Shown: piece after piece, positions 1-5,446 of the stretch
Numbering within the stretch: position 1 is the stretch's first letter
How the letters are laid out: each line of letters opens with the position of its first letter
Assembly: GCA_022013205.1 (NCBI GenBank)
Contig: JAKLQT010000165.1
Location: forward strand, 1-5,818
DNA length: 5,818 bases
Origin: Candidatus Omnitrophota bacterium
Lineage (GTDB): Bacteria > Omnitrophota > Gorgyraeia > B26-G9
Reading direction: 5' to 3'
Translations under genes and position numbers: made by a program
The notes under the pieces: model-generated
Database searches by the model: none
What the model was told of the DNA's origin: nothing
What the model saw: the letters and a program-made list of their open reading frames with translations, nothing else

Positions 1-483
1 TCATACGGAAAAGACACAAGAGGGCTTTTGAGAATTCATCAATTTGACAAGGTAGAGTTGGTTAAATTTGTAAAACCGGAAACCTCCTATGATGAACTGG
101 AAAGCCTGCTAACTTGCGCTGAAGCTGTGCTTCAGTCATTGGAACTGCCGTACCGGATATTGAGTTTATGCACAGCTGACATAAGCTTTGCCGCGGCAAA
201 ATGCTATGATATCGAGGTATGGACGCCGGGAGTAGAAAAGTGGCTGGAAGTTTCAAGCTGCAGCAATTTTGAGGATTTTCAGGCGCGCAGAGCAAATATC
301 AGATATAAAAATCCGGCAACAAATAAGCCGGCTTTCGTACACACTTTAAACGGCTCAGGCATTGCCTTGCCCAGAACGGTCATTGCCATAATGGAAAACT
401 ATCAACAAAAGGACGGCTCTATAGTGGTTCCGCAAGTATTGCGGCATTATATGGACGGCATGGAAATAATAGAACCTAATTAG
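1..483 (+). CDS. serS: Seryl-tRNA synthetase, C-terminal part (5' end cut by window edge)
   Basis: This is the cytosolic class II aminoacyl-tRNA synthetase that activates serine with ATP and charges tRNA-Ser (and tRNA-Sec where present). The frame is open from base 1 and gives 160 residues ending at TAG. Visible landmarks are the motif 2 segment SYGKDTRGL...RIHQFDKVELV (residues 1-21), the block EVSSCSNFEDFQARR (83-97), which is diagnostic for SerRS, and the motif 3 block LNGSGIALPRTVIAIMENYQ (116-135) with its conserved arginine. A full bacterial SerRS is about 420-430 residues, so roughly 265 residues, including the tRNA-binding coiled coil and motif 1, lie left of the window. Proline replaces the more usual glycine before the motif 3 arginine. 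The first in-frame TTG at base 28 is not a start, because conserved sequence continues upstream of it. No terminator is evident after the stop. Confidence 0.97.
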   Translation, partial: SYGKDTRGLLRIHQFDKVELVKFVKPETSYDELESLLTCAEAVLQSLELPYRILSLCTADISFAAAKCYDIEVWTPGVEKWLEVSSCSNFEDFQARRANIRYKNPATNKPAFVHTLNGSGIALPRTVIAIMENYQQKDGSIVVPQVLRHYMDGMEIIEPN

Positions 484-505
484 GCGCTGTTACAAAACAC
501 AGGGT

Positions 506-540
506 GTGAGTTATGAGTGACGAGTGATGGGTTATGAGCG
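506..540. repeat. Heptamer-phased degenerate tandem array (ATGAGTK type)
   Basis: Five consecutive 7-base units can be read directly: gtgagtt, atgagtg, acgagtg, atgggtt, atgagcg. The consensus is close to ATGAGTK. The array starts 22 bases after the serS stop and is followed at once by GAAAAAGC. No coding content is seen. Confidence 0.75.
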
Positions 541-593
541 GAAAAAGCAATTATCGCTAATGGTCAATAGTTGGTAGGAAGCCAGGGCACCAG

Positions 594-635
594 GTTGCAA
601 GACGCAAGCCACAAGCTGCAGGCCTTAAGCCTAAA
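594..635. repeat. Heptamer-phased degenerate tandem array (GCCACAA type)
   Basis: Six 7-base units in register: gttgcaa, gacgcaa, gccacaa, gctgcag, gccttaa, gcctaaa. Neighbouring units resemble each other and the motif drifts along the array, so period 7 persists while the word changes. It has the same period as the array at 506-540 but a different word. Confidence 0.72.
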
Positions 636-650
636 AAATATGTGAGTTCT

Positions 651-685
651 GGTTACTGTCAACTGGTTACATGTTACCAGGTTGC
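651..685. repeat. Heptamer-phased array (GGTTACT type) inside the false N-terminal extension of the next gene
   Basis: Units ggttact, gtcaact, ggttaca and tgttacc are in register, followed by a shifted aggttgc. The array lies in the frame that would start at GTG 642. This argues that the frame upstream of ATG 750 is spacer DNA rather than protein. Confidence 0.6.
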
Positions 686-749
686 GGGAGAAAAACGGTA
701 TAAAGAGGCTGAATGTTTTTTACCCTGGGAAGAAAGGATTCAAAAAGAG

Positions 750-1421
750 ATGATCTGGAAACTGCTTAAAATTCTAGTTGGTATTATGCTTCTTCCTGTT
801 TGCGTAGGAGCGAGCAGGGCCTTTTATAATTTACTGATATCAATAAAAGGCGTTGATCAGACAGGACTGTTTTTTTTAGCAGGAGCGGCAGCATATTCTC
901 TTTTTTACTTTTCATCACTGAAATTCAAATTCTTATATGTGTTTGGGCATGAGGCTACGCACGCGGTGCTTACGCTTTTGTGCGGAGGCAGGGTAAAATC
1001 GTTCCGTGTCTCAAGAAAAGGAGGCAGCGTTTCCACCACAAAATCCAATGTAGTAATAAGCCTTGGCCCGTATTTCCTGCCGATCTACACACTCTTTTTT
1101 TCTCTGGCATTTTTTCTCTGCGGAATATTCATAAGCGCGACATATGATTATAGCGGCGCGTTTATTTTTTTTCTTGGTTTTAGTATCGCGTTTCATTTTC
1201 TTATGACCCTGGACAGTTTGCGTATCGAACAGCCGGATTTAGCGGAAAACGGGCATCTTTTTTCCTTAACACTTATCTATTTGGTGAATCTGGTTATTCT
1301 GGCTATGCTTCTGGGGCTGCTCTTTAATAGAGCAGGCATAGGCACCTTTTTTACAGATACGGCCGCGTATATAAAAAACATAACATTATTTATCTGGAAC
1401 ACAATTATGCAAAGGGACTAA
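750..1421 (+). CDS. M50-like integral membrane metalloprotease family protein (HEATH motif)
   Basis: A 223-residue, very hydrophobic protein. The hydrophobic segments, judged by eye, lie near residues 4-24, 37-57, 101-130, 136-153 and 172-192, with the zinc motif in FGHEATHAVLTLLCGG (H67, E68, H71). The HExxH followed closely by GG and a GGSVS stretch (91-95) resembles the compact M50B-like group of membrane peptidases. A third zinc ligand is not certain: D155 (TLDS) and D163 (QPDLAENG) are candidates. There is no PDZ domain, and the protein is shorter than typical site-2 proteases. The frame is open back to GTG 642, but I chose ATG 750. The first 36 codons of the longer frame run through heptamer repeats and look unlike a protein. 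The first membrane segment begins right after Met-37 of that frame, and a weak AAAGGA (733-738) sits 11 bases upstream of ATG 750. The substrate is unknown. The family call is moderately secure; proteolytic activity is an inference. Confidence 0.75.
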   Translation: MIWKLLKILVGIMLLPVCVGASRAFYNLLISIKGVDQTGLFFLAGAAAYSLFYFSSLKFKFLYVFGHEATHAVLTLLCGGRVKSFRVSRKGGSVSTTKSNVVISLGPYFLPIYTLFFSLAFFLCGIFISATYDYSGAFIFFLGFSIAFHFLMTLDSLRIEQPDLAENGHLFSLTLIYLVNLVILAMLLGLLFNRAGIGTFFTDTAAYIKNITLFIWNTIMQRD

Positions 1422-1433
1422 CCTAACCAGAAG

Positions 1434-1468
1434 AAATTGGCTTATGGCTCATAGCTGATAGCTCATGG
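1434..1468. repeat. Heptamer-phased degenerate tandem array (CTCATAG type)
   Basis: Units aaattgg, cttatgg, ctcatag, ctgatag, ctcatgg are in register, beginning 12 bases after the stop of the M50-like gene. CGGAAAAAAGCAA follows at 1471-1483. That is nearly the same tail as follows the array at 506-540. Confidence 0.75.
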
Positions 1469-1513
1469 GACGGAAAAAAGCAAGTGCTGAGGGACGATCA
1501 CTCACTTTGCTCG

Positions 1514-1606
1514 TTAGGACGAGGGACGAAAAAGCGAAAACAGCGGATAGCGATTAGAAAAAGCATAGTTATGGGCTGCGCGTTGGCGAATTCGCGTGTT
1601 AGCGAA
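1514..1606. repeat. Loosely heptamer-phased spacer sequence
   Basis: The clearest runs are ttaggac/gagggac (1514-1527) and agcggat/agcgatt/agaaaaa (1542-1562). At 1579-1606 two 14-base units, each two heptamers long, follow one another (cgcgttggcgaatt, cgcgtgttagcgaa). The periodicity is weaker than in the arrays on either side. Confidence 0.5.
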
Positions 1607-1640
1607 AAGAAAAACTGAAAAAATGTTGATATTAATTTCT

Positions 1641-1680
1641 AAAAGTAACTCTTAGTAACCGATAGTAACCGTTAAAAACC
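1641..1680. repeat. Decamer tandem array (nnTAGTAACC)
   Basis: Four consecutive 10-base units: aaaagtaact, cttagtaacc, gatagtaacc, gttaaaaacc. The AGTAACC core is kept in the middle two and nearly kept in the first. This is the only clear period-10 array among the period-7 arrays. Confidence 0.7.
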
Positions 1681-1700
1681 TTCCGCGGAGTCTTTAAACT

Positions 1701-1735
1701 CAATACGCAATCCGCACGACGCGATACGAATAAAA
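1701..1735. repeat. Heptamer-phased degenerate tandem array (CAATACG type)
   Basis: Units caatacg, caatccg, cacgacg, cgatacg, aataaaa are in register. The word differs from the other arrays but the period is the same. Confidence 0.72.
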
Positions 1736-1752
1736 ACTCGATACCATGCCTG

Positions 1753-1769
1753 TCCCGCCAGAGGCGGGG
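1753..1769. repeat. GC-rich hairpin downstream of the HD-GYP gene (terminator-like or REP-like)
   Basis: CCCGCC (1754-1759) and GGCGGG (1763-1768) form a perfect 6-bp stem with an AGA loop, extendable by one T-G pair. It lies 12 bases beyond the stop of the minus-strand operon, where a terminator would be expected. Read on the minus strand, no T-run follows, so it is not a canonical intrinsic terminator. It could instead be a dispersed palindromic element, or simply stabilise the 3' end of the mRNA. Confidence 0.5.
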
Positions 1770-1780
1770 AAATATCCGGG

Positions 1781-3154
1781 TTAAATATAAGAGATGATAT
1801 CAATATTTTCTTCTTTAGGATCTAGGACAGCTTCTATTGAACGATTGGAGCTGTTTTGCTGCTCATCGGAAAGATTGATTATTAAAGGTTTTTCCAGAAG
1901 CGATCCTGATTCATTGGCAATAATTTTTACCTCAGGCAGCAATAATGCCTGAGTCTGGACTTTTCTTGTTACGGCGATCTCTTTAGTGTTCAAGCGCACA
2001 AGAGTTCCCGGAGGATAGACGCCGATTAACTGGATGAAAATTTTAAATAGCCGCGGTTCAAAATCACAGCCGATAAGCCGCATCATTATGGATAGCGCTT
2101 TGTCGGGAGGAAAGGGCTTCTTATAAACTCTTTTACTTGTAATCGCGTCATAGACATCACAAATGTTGACGATCAAAACCAGCGGGTGCAGGCCGCAGGA
2201 AGTCTCATTATCAGGATATCCGCTTTTGTCATATTTCATATGATGCTGGTAGGCAACAATAACCGCCAGCTTATTGATCTCTTTCTGCTGTTCTAAAATT
2301 TTTGCCCCCAGGATAGGGTGATTACGTACCAAGCGCCATTCTTCCTCATTCAGCATGCAGGGTTTATTTAAAATTTCCTGAGGGATACGGATTTTTCCGA
2401 TATCGTGCAGCAGCGCGGCACGGGCCAAATTGGTTAATATCTCGGCATCGTTGAGGATAGTTGACGCAAGCGCAACCGATAAAATAGCAACATTAGCCGA
2501 ATGAGTAAATGTGTAGTCATCGTAGTCTCGCAATGATGACAGCGCGAGACTGTAGGTCTTGTCGCGGGTAATGATATTAGTAATATCCTGGGCAACCTTA
2601 TCAACGATGTCCATAGGGATAGTGTTTTCTTTAAGCAGAGTATTAAATATTAATTTATTTGCCTCAATACTGCTTCCGTAAATCTTCTCCGCAGGCAGAA
2701 AATTTTCCTTGTCGTCATCCTTATTTAAAGAAGATTTCTTTTCTACGCTGATATTAAAAATATCCAACGTACCCAATTTTATTTGAAGCGCTTCCGCATC
2801 AAGAGCGTGCGATTTGTCCGCGAGCAGCCCCGTAAAAACAGAAAGCTCAAGCTGCGTAAAGTTTTTAGTAAAGCGTATGCAGAGTATATTTTTTGACTCA
2901 AAAAGCTGCGTTGTTTTCATTACAGTATGCTTCAGCTCATAAAGAGGGATTCCATCAAACACGAATTGTCCCTCTCTAATAGTAAGGAATATCTCATCCA
3001 AAACGTTAAAAACTACTTCAGCGGCGGCCATAACATGATTTGTTTGCGCGACAACATTAGGATGCCGTGGCGGGTAAAGCATGTTTTCCGTAAGCAACAG
3101 TGAAAAGTTTTTTACAAACGCCTTGATTATATTTTTTATGGTAATTTGGTCCAT
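1781..3154 (-). CDS. HD-GYP domain cyclic-di-GMP phosphodiesterase with N-terminal LYPxxH domain
   Basis: A 457-residue soluble protein with no membrane segment or signal peptide. HD-GYP proteins typically hydrolyse cyclic-di-GMP, some also cGAMP. Residues 1-125 form an N-terminal domain carrying LYPPRHP (26-32) and a REGQFVFDGIPL strand block (60-71), shared with the upstream gene product. An acidic/Lys-rich linker lies near 138-155. The catalytic domain spans about 200-385: H218, HDIGK (250-254), H279, HH (304-305), D309, GYP (312-314) and D333. The spacing matches the known metal ligands of the family. The position four residues before H218 is tyrosine, where the trinuclear-iron enzymes carry glutamate, so a two-metal site is likelier. 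YPPGTLVRL (380-388) is the usual close of the domain, and a beta-rich tail follows. ATG 3154 is preceded by AAAGGG 9 bases upstream. Second gene of a two-gene operon, probably translationally coupled to the first. Confidence 0.93.
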   Translation of the reverse strand: MDQITIKNIIKAFVKNFSLLLTENMLYPPRHPNVVAQTNHVMAAAEVVFNVLDEIFLTIREGQFVFDGIPLYELKHTVMKTTQLFESKNILCIRFTKNFTQLELSVFTGLLADKSHALDAEALQIKLGTLDIFNISVEKKSSLNKDDDKENFLPAEKIYGSSIEANKLIFNTLLKENTIPMDIVDKVAQDITNIITRDKTYSLALSSLRDYDDYTFTHSANVAILSVALASTILNDAEILTNLARAALLHDIGKIRIPQEILNKPCMLNEEEWRLVRNHPILGAKILEQQKEINKLAVIVAYQHHMKYDKSGYPDNETSCGLHPLVLIVNICDVYDAITSKRVYKKPFPPDKALSIMMRLIGCDFEPRLFKIFIQLIGVYPPGTLVRLNTKEIAVTRKVQTQALLLPEVKIIANESGSLLEKPLIINLSDEQQNSSNRSIEAVLDPKEENIDIISYI

Positions 3155-3163
3155 AAGTCTTTG

Positions 3164-3169
3164 CCCTTT
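3164..3169 (-). promoter_or_regulatory. Ribosome-binding site of the HD-GYP gene, overlapping the upstream stop codon
   Basis: On the minus strand AAAGGG ends 9 bases before ATG 3154, and its first two A bases are part of the TAA stop of the preceding gene (3170-3168). This overlap, with 13 bases between the genes, suggests that ribosomes ending the first gene help start the second. Confidence 0.65.
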
Positions 3170-5351
3170 ATTTTCTGTCCAGATTTCTCAGCTGGTCTTT
3201 CGCGAAAGCGCGTAAAGATTTTTGCTCAATGGGAAAAATAAACCAGCGTTTTTTTGCGCGCAGCTCAAGTAAAAGCGTTTTAGCAAGCGCGCTATCAAGC
3301 AGCAGCAATGACTTAAGCGCGCTGATGCGCAGATCGATAACTGCTGCTTCGTCAAAATTGGAGTTTATTTGGCCCCGGGCGATGGGGACCAATGCCTCGC
3401 TTCCTTTTTTAAAGCGGTAACTGCCCAGGTATTCTATTCCCGCGATCCGCATATGCAGTTGCGGATGCTCCAGAGTTTTAAGCAGCATGCTCAGGGCGGG
3501 ATCAGAATTTTTCGCGGCGATAAGCTTTAAAGCACGCTGCGCGACCATCGCGTTTTCATAAAAAGTTATATCCCACAACAAAGGCAGGGTGTCCTCGTTT
3601 TTTATGGGCTGCAGCAGATCAATAACGCGCAATACATTGGGGGCTGATTCTTTTTGCAGGTCTACGTACATCTTGAAAGCATTAGGTGTATAATGTTCAA
3701 GAATCATCTCCCTGACTAGTTTTGCCTGAGGCATGTTTTCTTCCCGGGCGTAAATCTTTACCAGCAGAGAGATTAGTTTTTCTCCAAGCAGCAAAAACAA
3801 CTCCTCAAAATGCTTTTTCATTTGATCGGCGTCTGAATCGAAAAGAATATTTATCGTCAGTTTTTCAAGCAGTAATGTGGGCAGTTTTTGCGAGTTCTCA
3901 ACGATGAGGTGTCTATATCCCTGAGGTACTTTACTCTTTGATGAAGCCTGCTCCTTGAAGAAATTGAACATTGTTTTGCCGCAGCCCCAGCGGTCCTGGC
4001 GCAGCATGTTTTCTGTAAGCGTGACCAGCTTGCTTAATATGTTTTTAAAATTGCCCAGATCGCTTTCTGCGGCCAGTAAACGCTTTAAAATACTTAAACG
4101 CGCCTCATCAATGCTGAATTCCCTGATATCATTTTCCAGCTCGACCTTGTCCAAGTTAACGGTTTTAAGAATGTTTAACCCGTCCTCTATATCCTTGAAC
4201 TCCAGATCAGAGATCATGCCCATAGCCAGCTCTTCGCCGTCTTCAAAGGAAAGCCCCGGCGCAAAGGCATCGCAAACCTCGTTTAGAATTTCTTTCACTT
4301 TACGTTTATCAAGGCTGTTCTGCAGCTTTTCCTTGAATATGGGTAGAAAACTTAAAAAAGATTTACGGTCAGGGAATAGCCGGCTAAATACTTTCTTTAT
4401 ATGCTCAATAATAGAAATATTTTCTTCATAAGCCTTGCTGATTTTGTCTGTGATCATCTGTGCGGTGGTTTCTTGAGAGACTATTTTTGATAAGCAATCA
4501 ATGGCGTTTGTATAATTCAGCATTTCGTTATCCGGATTGTCAAAAATTAAACTCATGAGGTCTTCAGCCTCAAAAGAGGAAACAACATCCTGAAGAATAA
4601 CCTGTATTTCCTCTTCTTCAGAAATAGCATGCTCGGTCATGCTTGCCCTGATTTTACTGATAATATTTAAAATGAGATGGCTTTCCGTAAGCGTGCAGCT
4701 TTCATCGCGCAGCATATACTGCGCGGCAACCTTTAAAAGGATGCTGATAATAACCGGCTCCTTTAACAGATCATACAGAACAGCAGCCTGCTCAGCATTA
4801 AGGGCAGGTATCTGGTCCGTAAAAAAGCGGAAAATTTCACTGCTGGAAAGCGTCAATAAACGCTCTTGGTCAATAGTAGCGTGTTTGCGATAATAATATT
4901 CGATTAGCTTTGCGGCCCGCGCGCCGCCTTGAGCCAGTTTAATTCTGGCTCCGCCTTCTTTCGCCAAAACTTCGGGGGCGGTGTTAAGCACCTCGATTAA
5001 AGCGGTAATGTCTGTGATCGTAATACCTATGTTGAAAGTGATTTGGCGGATAAACCTTTTCTGCAATTCTTCAATAAAAGATTCAATCCCGGGAGGCTTG
5101 TCAAGAGGAAGACACACATCAAGTGCATACAGCTTGCTTTCAAATATACGTATAGTCGCGATTTGTTTTTCCCCAAGAATATAATTTAAGTAATTAAAGA
5201 ATTTCTCTAAGACCTGAAGCAGCATCTGGTGGCCTTTAGGATAAAGGTGTACTGCTTTTAGCATGCCAAAAAGATTTCCGGCAAACTGGCTGGCTATTTT
5301 TATTTCTGCGGGATTAAAATCATTTTTAGCTTTCTCTCTCTCTCTGCTCAT
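3168..5351 (-). CDS. Large helical HEAT-repeat protein with N-terminal LYPxxH domain
   Basis: A 727-residue, apparently cytosolic protein of unknown function, predicted by eye to be almost entirely helical beyond residue 130. Residues 20-125 resemble the N-terminus of the HD-GYP protein: F23 and LYP(36-38)..H41 are in the same register as F13, LYP(26-28)..H31. A strand block follows (IRIFESKLYALDVCLPL, 67-83), then RQITFNIGITITDITALIEVL (102-122). Residues 585-690 hold about three HEAT-like helical pairs, for example DTLPLLWDI..AQRALKLIAAK and DPALSMLLKTL..RIAGIEYLG. No catalytic motif was recognised; a scaffold or regulatory partner is the likeliest role, inferred from repeats and context. 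The frame is open to TTG- or ATG-like codons up to 5570. I chose ATG 5351 because AGGGGAG precedes it, because the upstream 73 codons cover hairpins, and because they start upstream of the predicted promoter. A GA-dinucleotide run lies just after the start. Confidence 0.85.
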   Translation of the reverse strand: MSREREKAKNDFNPAEIKIASQFAGNLFGMLKAVHLYPKGHQMLLQVLEKFFNYLNYILGEKQIATIRIFESKLYALDVCLPLDKPPGIESFIEELQKRFIRQITFNIGITITDITALIEVLNTAPEVLAKEGGARIKLAQGGARAAKLIEYYYRKHATIDQERLLTLSSSEIFRFFTDQIPALNAEQAAVLYDLLKEPVIISILLKVAAQYMLRDESCTLTESHLILNIISKIRASMTEHAISEEEEIQVILQDVVSSFEAEDLMSLIFDNPDNEMLNYTNAIDCLSKIVSQETTAQMITDKISKAYEENISIIEHIKKVFSRLFPDRKSFLSFLPIFKEKLQNSLDKRKVKEILNEVCDAFAPGLSFEDGEELAMGMISDLEFKDIEDGLNILKTVNLDKVELENDIREFSIDEARLSILKRLLAAESDLGNFKNILSKLVTLTENMLRQDRWGCGKTMFNFFKEQASSKSKVPQGYRHLIVENSQKLPTLLLEKLTINILFDSDADQMKKHFEELFLLLGEKLISLLVKIYAREENMPQAKLVREMILEHYTPNAFKMYVDLQKESAPNVLRVIDLLQPIKNEDTLPLLWDITFYENAMVAQRALKLIAAKNSDPALSMLLKTLEHPQLHMRIAGIEYLGSYRFKKGSEALVPIARGQINSNFDEAAVIDLRISALKSLLLLDSALAKTLLLELRAKKRWFIFPIEQKSLRAFAKDQLRNLDRK
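5333..5345. repeat. GA/TC dinucleotide tract at codons 3-7 of the HEAT-protein gene
   Basis: Thirteen uninterrupted alternating bases (plus-strand TCTC..., six and a half units) lie just inside the minus-strand gene and encode Arg-Glu-Arg-Glu. Gain or loss of one unit would shift the frame right after the start codon. Confidence 0.8.
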
Positions 5352-5354
5352 TTT

Positions 5355-5361
5355 CTCCCCT
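5355..5361 (-). promoter_or_regulatory. Ribosome-binding site deciding the start of the HEAT-protein gene
   Basis: The minus strand reads AGGGGAG followed by AAA and ATG (5351-5349). It is the best Shine-Dalgarno-like match in the 220 bases of open frame upstream, and it supports the short (727-residue) form. It lies 5 bases beyond the foot of the proximal leader hairpin. Confidence 0.75.
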
Positions 5362-5366
5362 AACCT

Positions 5367-5395
5367 GAATATTTCATGTTTAATATGAAATATTC
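5367..5395 (-). promoter_or_regulatory. Leader hairpin A (11-bp perfect stem, 7-base loop)
   Basis: 5367-5377 and 5385-5395 are perfect reverse complements (gaatatttcat / atgaaatattc) with a 7-base loop at 5378-5384. In the minus-strand transcript this hairpin stands just before the Shine-Dalgarno sequence. It is AU-rich, so it could melt with temperature or be opened by alternative pairing. The 11-base word aatatgaaata in it (5382-5392) recurs at 5478-5488 near the transcript's 5' end. Confidence 0.75.
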
Positions 5396-5405
5396 GCCCG
5401 AAGGG

Positions 5406-5446
5406 CCGATAGATTAAATTGTTGCGTAATTTAATCCGGCTATCGG
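5406..5446 (-). promoter_or_regulatory. Leader hairpin B (7 + 8 bp stem with bulge, 7-base loop)
   Basis: The outer stem pairs 5406-5412 (ccgatag) with 5440-5446 (ctatcgg). The inner stem pairs 5413-5420 (attaaatt) with 5428-5435 (aatttaat). A 4-base bulge (5436-5439) lies on one side and a 7-base loop at 5421-5427. A small stem, GCCC/GGGC (5396-5399 with 5403-5406), sits directly between hairpins A and B and shares base 5406 with B. In the transcript, loop bases CGCAAC (5426-5421) can pair perfectly with GUUGCG at 5464-5459, giving a possible pseudoknot. Confidence 0.72.

Larger units (their letters stand above)
1422..1780. other. Gene-free spacer between convergent genes
   Basis: This stretch separates the stops of two convergent genes. 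I see no open frame with a ribosome-binding site and no RNA gene. It is made mostly of short periodic arrays (7-base and one 10-base), scattered GAAAAAGC words, small palindromes (gcgaattcgc at 1586-1595, tccgcgga at 1682-1689) and one GC-rich hairpin near its right end. Confidence 0.8.

Noticed and set aside
62..295. Minus-strand open frame within serS, and another at 1011-1196 within the M50-like gene
   Set aside because: Both are antisense to conserved coding sequence, with no recognisable domain.
497..507. ACAC-AGG-GTGT hairpin after serS as a terminator
   Set aside because: The stem has only four base pairs and no T-run follows.
674..704. Possible promoter for the M50-like gene: TTACCA (674-679), 19-base spacer, TATAAA (699-704)
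   Set aside because: The -35 is weak, the spacer is long, and the -35 lies inside a heptamer repeat array, so the match may be incidental.
870..877. Runs of seven or eight T in the M50-like gene (also near 1095-1101 and 1165-1172) as phase-variation tracts
   Set aside because: They encode Phe-rich membrane segments, as expected from TTT codons in a hydrophobic protein, and the frame is intact.
1671..1699. Imperfect inverted repeat gttaaa...tttaaac around the tccgcgga palindrome
   Set aside because: The arms are mismatched and AT-rich, and the left arm is part of the decamer array; weak as a terminator or operator.
484..1780. CRISPR array or insertion-sequence ends in the spacers
   Set aside because: The repeats are contiguous short degenerate words without unique spacers. 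There is no transposase, and no long terminal inverted repeats or target duplications were seen.
3955..4431. Open frame of 158 codons on the plus strand opposite the HEAT-protein gene, and shorter ones at 3229-3420, 3722-3907, 4639-4893 and 4981-5184
   Set aside because: They are antisense to a long well-supported gene, are rich in Ser/Arg/Leu as expected of shadow frames, and show no family motifs or convincing ribosome-binding sites.
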